Shown: piece after piece, positions 1 to 7,238 of the stretch
Layout of the letters: the number at the start of each line of letters is the position of its first letter
Position numbering within the stretch: position 1 is the stretch's first letter
Assembly: GCF_014196845.1 (NCBI RefSeq)
Contig: NZ_JACIEM010000002.1
Location: forward strand, 1 to 64,000
DNA: 64,000 nucleotides
Source of the DNA: Aurantimonas endophytica
GTDB lineage: Bacteria; Pseudomonadota; Alphaproteobacteria; Rhizobiales; Rhizobiaceae
Direction of reading: 5' to 3'
Notes under the pieces: generated by a model
What the model was told of the DNA's origin: nothing
The model's input: the letters and a program-made list of their open reading frames with translations, nothing else
The model's database searches: none
Made by a program: the position numbers and the translations under genes

Positions 1-80
1 CGACGCAGATGAAGACCACCGGCCGCGGCGGGGCAGCGCCTGCCGCCCATGCCGACAGCGAAAGCTGGGAGGAGTTCTGA
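1..80 (+). CDS. C-terminal end of a probable methyl-accepting chemotaxis protein (5'-partial)
   Basis: Only the last 25 codons lie in the window, in the frame starting at base 3, with a TGA at 78-80. The visible tail is polar and low in complexity and ends Ser-Glu-Ser-Trp-Glu-Glu-Phe. A terminal x-W-x-x-F pentapeptide after a flexible linker is the CheR/CheB docking site of chemoreceptors (Asn-Trp-Glu-Thr-Phe in E. coli Tar and Tsr). That is the only ground for the call, since no signalling domain is visible. A chance WEEF ending in an unrelated protein is possible. Confidence 0.42.
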   Translation, partial: TQMKTTGRGGAAPAAHADSESWEEF

Positions 81-120
81 CCGGCGCTGCGCCGGAAAGG
101 TCTGCACCCACGAACTGAGC

Positions 121-150
121 GCGCGCCGGGTCTTGCGGGACCTGGCGCGC
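121..150 (+). terminator. Strong hairpin after the chemoreceptor-like gene
   Basis: Bases 121-132 pair with 139-150 as a 12-bp stem (one G-T pair) around a six-base loop, about 40 bases past the stop at 80. Only a short T stretch (157-159) follows, so it may be a weak intrinsic terminator or an RNA-stabilising hairpin. It lies upstream of the next gene's ribosome-binding site at 179-182. Confidence 0.4.
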
Positions 151-189
151 CTCCCATTTCAGACCGCGGACAGACCGCGGAGATTGTTC

Positions 190-969
190 ATGCAGCTTGA
201 TGGCAATGTCGCCGTCGTCACCGGCGCCGGCTCCGGCATCGGCCGGGCCATCGCCGAAGCCTTTGCGCGCGAAGGCGCCCGGGTCGCGGTCTGCGATATC
301 CATGTTCGCAATGCCGAGACCGTCGCCGGGGCCATCGAGGCGGCCGGGGGCAAGGCGATCGCCATCGCGATGGACGTCACCGACGAAGCCGCCGTCGACG
401 CCGGGGTCGACCGCGCGGCGCAGCATTTCGGCCGGATCGACACGATGGTCGCCAATGCCGGCATCCAGATCGTCCACCCGATCGAGGAATTCTCCTATGC
501 CGAGTTCCGCAAGCTGGTGACGATCCATCTCGACGGCTCGTTCCTCCTGACCCGGGCCTGCGTCCGGCACATGTACAAGCAACGTTCGGGCTCGCTGATC
601 TACATGGGCTCGGTCCACAGCCACGAAGCCTCGGCGCTGAAATCGGCCTATGTCGCGGCCAAGCACGGCATTCTCGGCCTCGCCCGGGTGATGGCGAAGG
701 AGGGCGGGAAGCACGGCGTGCGCTCCAACATCATCTGCCCGGGCTTCGTCAAGACGCCGCTGGTCGAGCGGCAGATCCCGGAACAGGCGGCCACTCTCGG
801 CATTTCGGAAGACGAGGTCGTCAATCGCGTGATGCTCGGCAACACGGTCGACCAGGAATTCACCACCATGGAGGATGTGGCCGCCGTGGCCGTCTTCCTC
901 GCCGGATTTCCATCGAATGCGCTCACCGGTCAGTCGATCGTTCCGAGCCATGGCTGGCACATGGTCTGA
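190..969 (+). CDS. bdhA: 3-hydroxybutyrate dehydrogenase (short-chain dehydrogenase)
   Basis: A 259-residue NAD-dependent short-chain dehydrogenase, predicted to interconvert D-3-hydroxybutyrate and acetoacetate in the cytoplasm, as in polyhydroxybutyrate and ketone-body use. The nucleotide-binding motif TGAGSGIG is at residues 11-18. Ser141 with Tyr154-x3-Lys158 forms the catalytic set. The block around HSHEAS...SAYVAAKHG and the later [11 protein letters not shown] stretch are typical of BdhA rather than of generic SDRs. The ATG at 190 has GGAG at 179-182. The frame stays open back to 49, but those extra 47 residues are Arg-rich and do not belong to the fold. A DUF3096 gene and an NADH dehydrogenase follow on the same strand, perhaps in one unit. 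Confidence 0.85.
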   Translation: MQLDGNVAVVTGAGSGIGRAIAEAFAREGARVAVCDIHVRNAETVAGAIEAAGGKAIAIAMDVTDEAAVDAGVDRAAQHFGRIDTMVANAGIQIVHPIEEFSYAEFRKLVTIHLDGSFLLTRACVRHMYKQRSGSLIYMGSVHSHEASALKSAYVAAKHGILGLARVMAKEGGKHGVRSNIICPGFVKTPLVERQIPEQAATLGISEDEVVNRVMLGNTVDQEFTTMEDVAAVAVFLAGFPSNALTGQSIVPSHGWHMV

Positions 970-1010
970 CGGCCCGGCCGTCCTATCTCACCCCACCGGA
1001 GGACTGACCC

Positions 1011-1172
1011 ATGGAAATCATCACCCTGCAGCCGATCGTCGCGCTGATCGCGGGCATCCTGATCCTCGTGATCCCGCGGCTCCTCAACTACATCGTCGCC
1101 TTCTACCTGATCTTCATCGGACTGGTCGGCCTGTTCCCCGGCATCTTCGACGGCCTCGGCTCCATTGGCTGA
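1011..1172 (+). CDS. DUF3096-family membrane micro-protein
   Basis: A 53-residue, almost wholly hydrophobic protein. One or two membrane helices span roughly residues 5-45, with an Ile-Pro-Arg-Leu-Leu-Asn-Tyr core. The pattern 'PIVALIAGILILVIPRLLNY' is that of the DUF3096 family, whose function is unknown. GGAGGA at 997-1002 is a good ribosome-binding site for the ATG. Its last eight bases overlap the start of the type II NADH dehydrogenase gene, so the two are probably translationally coupled. A role at the respiratory membrane is inferred from that arrangement only. Confidence 0.75.
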   Translation: MEIITLQPIVALIAGILILVIPRLLNYIVAFYLIFIGLVGLFPGIFDGLGSIG

Positions 1173-2457
1173 CGTCGCGGGCAAGCAACGCGTCACCGTC
1201 CTCGGCGGCGGCGCAGGCGGGCTGGAACTGGCCGTCGGCCTGTCGCGCCGGCACGATCTCGACGTCACCCTCGTCGACCGGGTCAGCACGCATCTGTGGA
1301 AGCCGCGGCTGCATGAATTCGCCGCCGGCACGGTGAATTCCAGCCTCGCCGAGATGAGCTTCTATACGCTCGCCGGCATGCACGGCTTCCGCTTCGAGCA
1401 GGGCGACGTCGAGACGATCGACCGGGCGGCGAAGACCATCCGTCTCGCGGAAATGCGCGACGCCAACGACCATTTCGTCACCACCGGCCGGTCGCTGGCC
1501 TATGACGCCTGCGTCGTCGCGCTCGGCGGGTTGACCGCGACCTTCGACACCGAGGGCGTCGCCGAGCATGCGATCCGGCTCGACGAGAAGAGCGACGCGG
1601 AGGAGTTTCGCGATCTGTTCATCGCGATGATGATCCATGCCCGCGTGAGCCGCGAGCCGGCGCATGTGGTCATCGTCGGCTCCGGCGCGACGGGGACGGA
1701 GCTCGCGGCGCATCTGCGCCTGTCGGAGCAGGCCTTCGCGCATGAGCGGGGCAGCGACGAGATGCGGCCGCTGTTGAAGCTGACGATCCTCGAGGCCGCG
1801 CCGCAGCTGATGCCCGGCGCCGACGACGGCCTGCGCAAGAGCGTCAGCGACCGCCTGGATCAACTGGACATCGTGGTGCGCACCAACGCCGCGGTCGACC
1901 GGGTCGGCGCGAGCGAGATCCGCATCAAGACGGGCGAGGTCTTTCCCGCCGACGTCACCGTCTGGGCCGCGGGCCTCACCGGCCACCCGCGCCTCAAGCA
2001 GCTCGCGGATTTCGAGATCGACAAGAAGGGAAGGATCGTCGTCGACGATCGCCTGCGCTCCTCCATCGACCCGGCGATCTTCGTCATCGGCGATGCCGCG
2101 AGCTTCACCCCGGAAGGGGCCGAGGCGCCGCTGCCGCCGACGGCGCAATGCGCCAGCCAGCAGGCCGACTATCTCGTCTCCGCGCTGCCGGAGCTTCTGG
2201 CGGGCGGCACGCCGAAGCCCTTCGTCTACAACGACCGGGGTCGCCTACTGTCGCTCGGCGGCGCCGGCTCGGTCGGCCTCGTCGGCTTCCTGCGCAAGAA
2301 CGATTTCCTGGTCGAGGGGCGATTCGCGACCGCCGCCTATCACGGCCTGCAGCGCCGCCATCAATGGTCGGTGCTCGGACCGCTCCGGGGTTCGGTCGCG
2401 ATCCTTGCCGACATGATCTCGCCGACCGCCGGACCGGCCCTGAAGCTTCACGGCTGA
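1165..2457 (+). CDS. Type II NADH dehydrogenase-like FAD/NAD(P)-dependent oxidoreductase
   Basis: A 430-residue flavoprotein of the NDH-2 family, which passes electrons from NADH to quinone at the inner face of the membrane without pumping protons. Two Rossmann motifs are visible: an FAD site near residue 13 (VLGGGAGGLE) and an NAD site near residue 170 (VIVGSGATGTE). The later 'FVIGDAAS' segment is the usual flavin-binding element. The C-terminal quarter carries the hydrophobic region expected for membrane association. The start is taken as TTG 1165, which overlaps the DUF3096 stop. No better start lies near the FAD motif. The natural acceptor cannot be read from sequence. Confidence 0.8.
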   Translation: MADVAGKQRVTVLGGGAGGLELAVGLSRRHDLDVTLVDRVSTHLWKPRLHEFAAGTVNSSLAEMSFYTLAGMHGFRFEQGDVETIDRAAKTIRLAEMRDANDHFVTTGRSLAYDACVVALGGLTATFDTEGVAEHAIRLDEKSDAEEFRDLFIAMMIHARVSREPAHVVIVGSGATGTELAAHLRLSEQAFAHERGSDEMRPLLKLTILEAAPQLMPGADDGLRKSVSDRLDQLDIVVRTNAAVDRVGASEIRIKTGEVFPADVTVWAAGLTGHPRLKQLADFEIDKKGRIVVDDRLRSSIDPAIFVIGDAASFTPEGAEAPLPPTAQCASQQADYLVSALPELLAGGTPKPFVYNDRGRLLSLGGAGSVGLVGFLRKNDFLVEGRFATAAYHGLQRRHQWSVLGPLRGSVAILADMISPTAGPALKLHG

Positions 2458-2518
2458 GCCGCCTGCCGCGATCGCCCCGCCCCGCGGGCGATCGCTTCCC
2501 TGCCTGAAAGGACATCAC

Positions 2519-3367
2519 ATGACGCATTCCGTCATCGCCGAAGGAAACGTCGCCGTCGTCACCGGCGGCGGGTCGGGCATCGGCCTCGCCGCGGCAATGC
2601 GCTTCGCCGAGGCGGGCATGGTCGTCGCGATCGTCGATCGCCTGCCGGAACGGCTGGAGGCAGCCAAGAGCACCATCGCCGAGGCAGCGCCCGCCGCTAC
2701 CGTTCTCACCTTCGACACCGATGTCGGGGACAAAGCCGCCTTAGAGGCGCTGGCGAACGACCTCTTCGGCCGCTACGGCGCCGTGCACCTGCTGCTCGAC
2801 AATGCCGGCATCCAGCCCGGCAGCGACATCTTCGACACGCGCGGGACCTGGGACGCGGTGCTGCGGACCAATCTCGTCGGCGCGATCCAGGTGGCGCAGA
2901 TCTTCGGCGAGCGCATGGTGGCAAGCGGCGCGCCGGGCCTCATCGTCGTCACCGGCTCCAAGCAGGGCATCACCATGCCGCCGGGCGATCCCGCCTACAA
3001 CGTCTCCAAGGCCGGGCTGAAGGCCTTCACCGAGGCGCTGCAGCACGATCTGCGGGGCCGCGACGGCTGCCGCGTCGAGGCGCGGCTGCTGATCCCCGGC
3101 TTCGTTTACACCGCGCTGACCAAGGGCGAGCGGACCGAGAAGCCGGCCGGCGCCTGGACGCCGGAACAGACCGTCGACTTCATGCTGGAGCGACTCGGCA
3201 CGGACGAATTCTACATCCTCTGCCCGGACGGCGAGGTGACCCGCGAGATCGACGCCAAGCGCATCGCCTGGACCGCCGGCGACATCACCGAGAACCGCCC
3301 GCCGCTGTCGCGCTGGCACAAGGACTGGGCGGAGCGGTTCAAGGCGTGGGCGGCGAAGACGGACTGA
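2519..3367 (+). CDS. Short-chain dehydrogenase/reductase of unknown substrate
   Basis: A 282-residue classical SDR. The glycine motif TGGGSGIG is near residues 15-22, NAG is near residue 95, and the catalytic Tyr-Asn-Val-Ser-Lys sits mid-protein. The C-terminal 80 residues are longer than in BdhA and end in a Trp-rich helix (WHKDW...FKAW). GAAAGGA at 2505-2511 precedes the ATG. The 3' end overlaps the convergent cobQ gene by 29 bases. It follows the NDH-2 gene by about 60 bases and may share its transcript. The substrate cannot be assigned. Confidence 0.75.
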   Translation: MTHSVIAEGNVAVVTGGGSGIGLAAAMRFAEAGMVVAIVDRLPERLEAAKSTIAEAAPAATVLTFDTDVGDKAALEALANDLFGRYGAVHLLLDNAGIQPGSDIFDTRGTWDAVLRTNLVGAIQVAQIFGERMVASGAPGLIVVTGSKQGITMPPGDPAYNVSKAGLKAFTEALQHDLRGRDGCRVEARLLIPGFVYTALTKGERTEKPAGAWTPEQTVDFMLERLGTDEFYILCPDGEVTREIDAKRIAWTAGDITENRPPLSRWHKDWAERFKAWAAKTD

Positions 3368-4865
3368 TGCCGGACACGCCTTCTCGCGCCACGGCGAGTA
3401 GGCGATCGACGTCCACCACCCGCTCCAGCTCCGCCGCGATGTCGTCCAGCGCGGCTTCCACGCCCGCGCGATAACCCGCCGTCGACCCGCTAAGCCCGAA
3501 CCGCGCGAGGAAGTCGCGGCGCCAGGAATCGGCGCCGAACAGGCCGTGGAGGTAGGTGCCGGAGACCCGGCCGTCGGCGGAGATCGCGCCGTCGGGCTGG
3601 CCGTCGAGGACGCAGACCGGCCGGGCGCAGTCCGGCCCGAAGGTGCGGCCGAGATGGATTTCGTAGCCTTCGAGCGGGGCGCCGTCCGGCGTCGTCGCCT
3701 TCGCCTCGCGGACGGTCTTCTGCGGCTCCATGACGGTCTCGACGTCGAGCAGGCCGAGCCCCTGCGCCTCGCGCACCGGACCCTCGATGCCGTCCGGATC
3801 GCGCACCGTGCGTCCGAGCATCTGGTAGCCGCCGCAGAGGCCGACGATGTGGCCGCCGCGGGCGTGATGGACGCGAAGATCGCGGTCCCAGTGGTTGGCG
3901 CGGAAGGCGGCGAGGTCGCCGATGGTCGATTTCGAGCCGGGGATCAGAACCAGCGCGGCATCGGTGGGCAGCCGCTCGCCGGGGCGCACGAAGGCGACCT
4001 CGACGTCCGGCTCCGCCTTCAGCGGGTCGAGATCGTCGAAATTGGCGATGCGGCCGAGCAGCGGCACGGCGATCTTCAGCGCCTTCTGAGCGCCCGGTGC
4101 CGACAGCCGCTCCAGCGCGACGGAATCCTCCGCCGGAAGCCGTGACGCAGCGGCCAGATGCGGCACGACGCCGAAGCTCTGCCAGCCGGTGAAACGGGTG
4201 ATCGCGGACAGTCCGTCGTCGAACAGCGAGACGTCGCCGCGGAACTTGTTGATCAGGAAGCCAACGATCATCGCCCGGTCTTCTTCCGGCAGGATGGCAT
4301 GCGTGCCGACCAGCGAGGCGATGACGCCGCCGCGGTCGATGTCGCCGACGAGGATCACCGGCACCCCGGCGGCCGTCGCGAATCCCATATTGGCGATGTC
4401 GCCGGCCCGAAGGTTGATCTCGGCCGGGGATCCCGCGCCCTCGACGATGACGAGGTCGGCCTCCGCCGATAGCCGGGCATAGCTCTCCAGCACTGTTTCG
4501 AGCAGACCCGCCTTCAGCCGCTGGTAGTCGCGGCCCTTGGCCTCGCCGACGACCTTGCCGCGGACGACGACCTGGCTGCCGGTCTCCGACTGCGGCTTGA
4601 GCAGCACCGGGTTCATGTCGACGGTCGGCTTCGTGCCGCAGGCCAGCGCCTGCAGCCATTGCGCCCTCCCGATCTCGCCGAATTCGTTGGCGCCCGGGAT
4701 GGCCGCCACGGCGGCGTTGTTCGACATGTTCTGCGGCTTGAACGGTCGCACCGCGAGCCCCCGCCGCGCGAACAGTCGGCAGAGCCCGGCGACGAGCACC
4801 GTCTTGCCGACATCCGAGCCGGTACCCTGCAGCATGATGGCGGGGGTTCGCTTCATGCCGGTCAT
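3339..4865 (-). CDS. cobQ: Cobyric acid synthase
   Basis: A 508-residue glutamine-dependent amidotransferase that amidates the b, d, e and g carboxylates of adenosylcobyrinic acid a,c-diamide. The N-terminal P-loop-like motif GTGSDVGKT is at residues 14-22, followed by the family-specific FKPQNMSNN. The C-terminal class I amidotransferase carries the nucleophile in LCGGYQMLG and a late YLHGLF histidine. The ATG at 4865 overlaps the upstream transporter's stop as ATGA; an alternative ATG lies three codons later. The 3' end runs into a convergent dehydrogenase gene. Confidence 0.93.
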   Translation of the reverse strand: MTGMKRTPAIMLQGTGSDVGKTVLVAGLCRLFARRGLAVRPFKPQNMSNNAAVAAIPGANEFGEIGRAQWLQALACGTKPTVDMNPVLLKPQSETGSQVVVRGKVVGEAKGRDYQRLKAGLLETVLESYARLSAEADLVIVEGAGSPAEINLRAGDIANMGFATAAGVPVILVGDIDRGGVIASLVGTHAILPEEDRAMIVGFLINKFRGDVSLFDDGLSAITRFTGWQSFGVVPHLAAASRLPAEDSVALERLSAPGAQKALKIAVPLLGRIANFDDLDPLKAEPDVEVAFVRPGERLPTDAALVLIPGSKSTIGDLAAFRANHWDRDLRVHHARGGHIVGLCGGYQMLGRTVRDPDGIEGPVREAQGLGLLDVETVMEPQKTVREAKATTPDGAPLEGYEIHLGRTFGPDCARPVCVLDGQPDGAISADGRVSGTYLHGLFGADSWRRDFLARFGLSGSTAGYRAGVEAALDDIAAELERVVDVDRLLAVAREGVSGISPSSPPTP

Positions 4866-5605
4866 GAGAGCAGCAGTTTCGTCGCCAGCGCCAGGCACAC
4901 CACCACCAGCAGCGGTCGAATCAGCCTGGCGCCGAAGCGCATGGCGAAACCGGAGCCGATCCGGGCGCCGACGAACTGCGCGACGCCCATGGCGAGCCCG
5001 AGCTTCCACAGAAGCGCGCCGGAAAAGGCGAAGATGACGAAGCCGCCGAGATTCGAGGCGAAGTTCAGGAGTTTGGTGTGCGCCGTCGCCTTGAGGACGC
5101 CGTAGCCGGCGAGCGTCACGAAGGCGAGCATGAAGAACGAGCCGGCGCCCGGGCCGAACAGCCCGTCATAGGCGGCGATGAGCGGCACCAGGAAGCCGGC
5201 GAACAGCGCCGGCGAGATCCGCCGCTCGGCATCCTGGTCCGACAGGCCCGGCTTGAAGGCGAAGTAGACCGCGACGGCGATCAGCAGGAACGGGAGGAGG
5301 GTCTCGAGGACGTCGGTCGGCAGCACCATCGCCGCCAGGGCGCCCACCACCGCGCCGGCAAAGGCGATGAGCGCGGTGGGCATCAGCTTGCGCAGGTCGA
5401 CATGGCCCTTGGCGGCATAGCTGATCGAGGCCGAACCCGAGCCGAACAGCGCCTGCAGCTTGTTGGTGCCGAGCGCCGTCAGCGGGTCGATGCCGGAGAG
5501 CAGCAGCGTCGGGATCGTCACCAGCCCGCCGCCGCCGGCGATCGAATCGACGAAGCCGGCAACGAAGGCGGCAAGCACGAGGAGGGCGAAGATCTCGGGC
5601 GGCAT
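4862..5605 (-). CDS. TauE/SafE-family membrane transporter
   Basis: A 247-residue inner-membrane protein with about seven or eight hydrophobic segments. It has the TauE/SafE hallmarks: a Gly-rich loop after the first helix (residues 15-30, [13 protein letters not shown]) and a second Gly-rich half near residue 150 ([12 protein letters not shown]). The family includes exporters of sulfite and organosulfur anions. Its position directly upstream of cobQ, with an ATGA overlap, suggests co-transcription and perhaps cobalt or precursor transport, but that is inference. The ATG at 5605 was chosen because the open frame further upstream is Arg-rich and the hydrophobic protein begins exactly here. Confidence 0.8.
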   Translation of the reverse strand: MPPEIFALLVLAAFVAGFVDSIAGGGGLVTIPTLLLSGIDPLTALGTNKLQALFGSGSASISYAAKGHVDLRKLMPTALIAFAGAVVGALAAMVLPTDVLETLLPFLLIAVAVYFAFKPGLSDQDAERRISPALFAGFLVPLIAAYDGLFGPGAGSFFMLAFVTLAGYGVLKATAHTKLLNFASNLGGFVIFAFSGALLWKLGLAMGVAQFVGARIGSGFAMRFGARLIRPLLVVVCLALATKLLLS

Positions 5606-5909
5606 GGCTGTCTTTCGGACGCGATCGGGCGGCGTGGTCGGTGCGGGGCGACCGACGAGGGGGCAAGGTGCATTCCGTTTCCTCATGCCGAGCCTGAACC
5701 GGAGTCGCCGGTCGGGCCGCCGATTGGCCCGTTGGACGTTCCTGTCCGTCTCCACCGGGTGCGGGGCGAAGGCCGGGAACAGGTCCCGGTTGAGGCTCGG
5801 GATGAAGAAGCGGAGAGGGGTTCCCCCTCGCCTTGGTATCGCGCGTCCCTCGCAAAGCCAACTTGATTTGACGCCCGGCCCGCGGTGCTGTTTAGGTCGA
5901 ACCGCCTGA
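5606..5909. other. Intergenic region between tauE-cobQ and the cbiX leader
   Basis: About 300 bases separate the minus-strand tauE-cobQ unit from the plus-strand cbiX leader. It must hold the tauE-cobQ promoter, but no clear -35/-10 pair was recognised. A small hairpin (5815-5820 with 5824-5829) is visible. On the minus strand I see no cobalamin-riboswitch core. Short open frames cross it but look like coding-strand shadows. Confidence 0.4.
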
Positions 5910-6011
5910 CGGTGCCCTTATTCGGGCTGAGAGAAATTCCGGTGAGGCCGACCCAAGCAGGGGGCCAGGACGGAGCTGTCGGATCGGTCCGCGTGGGATT
6001 GTCTCGCGCGT
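5910..6011 (+). promoter_or_regulatory. Cobalamin-riboswitch-like leader of the cbiX operon (degenerate or variant)
   Basis: The segment 5911-5926 reads GGTGCCC, a five-base loop, then GGGC. Next come GAGAGAAA and CCGGTGAGG at 5939-5947. After that a small stem (GGCC...GGCC) leads to CGGAGCTG near 5971-5978. The order GGTGCC hairpin, GA-rich spacer and CCGGTG matches the 5' part of cobalamin riboswitches, and the site is right for a cobalamin operon. The highly conserved core that should follow (CCCCGCAACTGT-like) is not present. It is therefore a variant, a remnant or a false resemblance. The first half also resembles a TPP element, but the TPP second half is missing. Confidence 0.4.
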
Positions 6012-6032
6012 CTCCTCCGGCGTTGCGAGGAG
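6012..6032 (+). promoter_or_regulatory. cbiX: Hairpin sequestering the cbiX ribosome-binding site
   Basis: CTCCTC at 6012-6017 is perfectly complementary to GAGGAG at 6027-6032, with a nine-base loop. GAGGAG is the Shine-Dalgarno sequence of cbiX (six bases before the ATG at 6039). A stem that buries the ribosome-binding site directly after a riboswitch-like leader is the expected output of a translation-controlling riboswitch. Confidence 0.55.
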
Positions 6033-6038
6033 TGCGTG

Positions 6039-7205
6039 ATGAAAGCCTTGATGCTCTGCGGCCATGGCAGCCGCGACCAGGCCGCGATGGTCGAATTCGG
6101 CGGTCTTGCCGACAAGCTCCGCACCCGCCTGCCGGACTGGTCCGTCGAGCACGGCTATCTCGAATTCGCCAAGCCGGTGATTCGCGACGGGCTCGACAAG
6201 CTCAAGGCGAGCGGCGCCTCGACCGTGCTGGCGCTGCCCGGCATGCTGTTTGCCGCCGGCCACGCCAAGAACGACATTCCCTCGGTGCTCAACACCTATG
6301 CCGCCGCGAACGGGCTGCGGATCGAATATGGCCGCGAGCTCGGCGTCGACCTGAAGATGATCCGCGCCGCCGGCGAGCGCATCAAGGAATGCCTGCGCGC
6401 CGATGGCTGGCAGGAGGGCGACAAGCTGCACGACACGATGCTGGTCGTGGTCGGGCGCGGCGCGTCGGATCCCGACGCCAATTCCAACGTCGCCAAGGTG
6501 ATGCGGATGCTGTGGGAGGGCCTCGGCTTCGGCTGGGGCGAGACGGTCTATTCCGGCGTCACCTTCCCGCTGGTCGAGCCGGGGCTCGAGCATGCGAGCC
6601 GCCTCGGCTACAAGCGGATCGTCGTCTTTCCGTATTTCCTCTTCACCGGCGTGCTGGTGCGGCGGATCTACGACCAGACCGACATCGTCGCCGCCGCCCA
6701 TCCGGAGATCCACTTCCTGAAGGCGCCCTATCTCGGCGCCCACGAGCTGGTGGTGGAGACCTTCGTCGATCGTCTCGGGGAAATCCTCGAGGGCACCAAC
6801 AACATGAACTGCCAGATGTGCAAGTACCGCGAGCAGGTGCTGGGCTTCGAGGCGGAGGTGGGGCTCGCCCAGGAAAGCCACCACCATCACGTCGAGGGCG
6901 TCGGCTCCTCGGCCGACTGCACGCTGTGCGACACGGTCTGCACCGGCGCCTGCCGCAATGTCGCGCCGGCCGCGCCGCGCCACGAAACCGCCCATGCGCA
7001 CGGGCATGACCATCACCACGGTCATGATCATGACCACAAGCATGACCACGCGCCGGGCCACGTCCATTCGCATGCCGAAGGCGAGGCGGGCGGGCACACT
7101 CATCCCCACTCGCACGGCGGACACGACCATTCCCACGATCACCACCACCACCCTTATCCCCACGCCGACCATCCGCTCGGGCCCCGCTCGATGCGCCGTC
7201 CGTGA
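6039..7205 (+). CDS. cbiX: Sirohydrochlorin cobaltochelatase, long form with Fe-S and His-rich tail
   Basis: A 388-residue chelatase that inserts cobalt into sirohydrochlorin, starting the early-cobalt cobalamin route. Two CbiX half-domains are visible, with probable active-site histidines His9 (CGHGSR) and His75 (AAGHAKND). A Met-x-Cys-x-x-Cys motif at 256-261 resembles the cluster-binding motif of long CbiX proteins, and further cysteines sit at 294, 297, 301 and 305. Residues 315-378 are about half histidine, in His-Asp/His-Gly runs, probably a metal-binding store for cobalt. ATG 6039 is preferred over GTG 6036 because of its spacing from GAGGAG at 6027-6032. It leads the plus-strand cob operon. 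Confidence 0.9.
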   Translation: MKALMLCGHGSRDQAAMVEFGGLADKLRTRLPDWSVEHGYLEFAKPVIRDGLDKLKASGASTVLALPGMLFAAGHAKNDIPSVLNTYAAANGLRIEYGRELGVDLKMIRAAGERIKECLRADGWQEGDKLHDTMLVVVGRGASDPDANSNVAKVMRMLWEGLGFGWGETVYSGVTFPLVEPGLEHASRLGYKRIVVFPYFLFTGVLVRRIYDQTDIVAAAHPEIHFLKAPYLGAHELVVETFVDRLGEILEGTNNMNCQMCKYREQVLGFEAEVGLAQESHHHHVEGVGSSADCTLCDTVCTGACRNVAPAAPRHETAHAHGHDHHHGHDHDHKHDHAPGHVHSHAEGEAGGHTHPHSHGGHDHSHDHHHHPYPHADHPLGPRSMRRP

Positions 7206-7238
7206 CGGGTTGCCCCGGCTGCTGGAAGTGAGCCCGGC

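Noticed and set aside
5910-5960. TPP riboswitch (GGTGCCC...GGGCTGAGA resembles a thi box)
   Set aside because: The conserved second half (ACCTGATC...GCGTAGGGAA-like) is missing and the downstream genes are for cobalamin. Kept only as an alternative reading of the leader.
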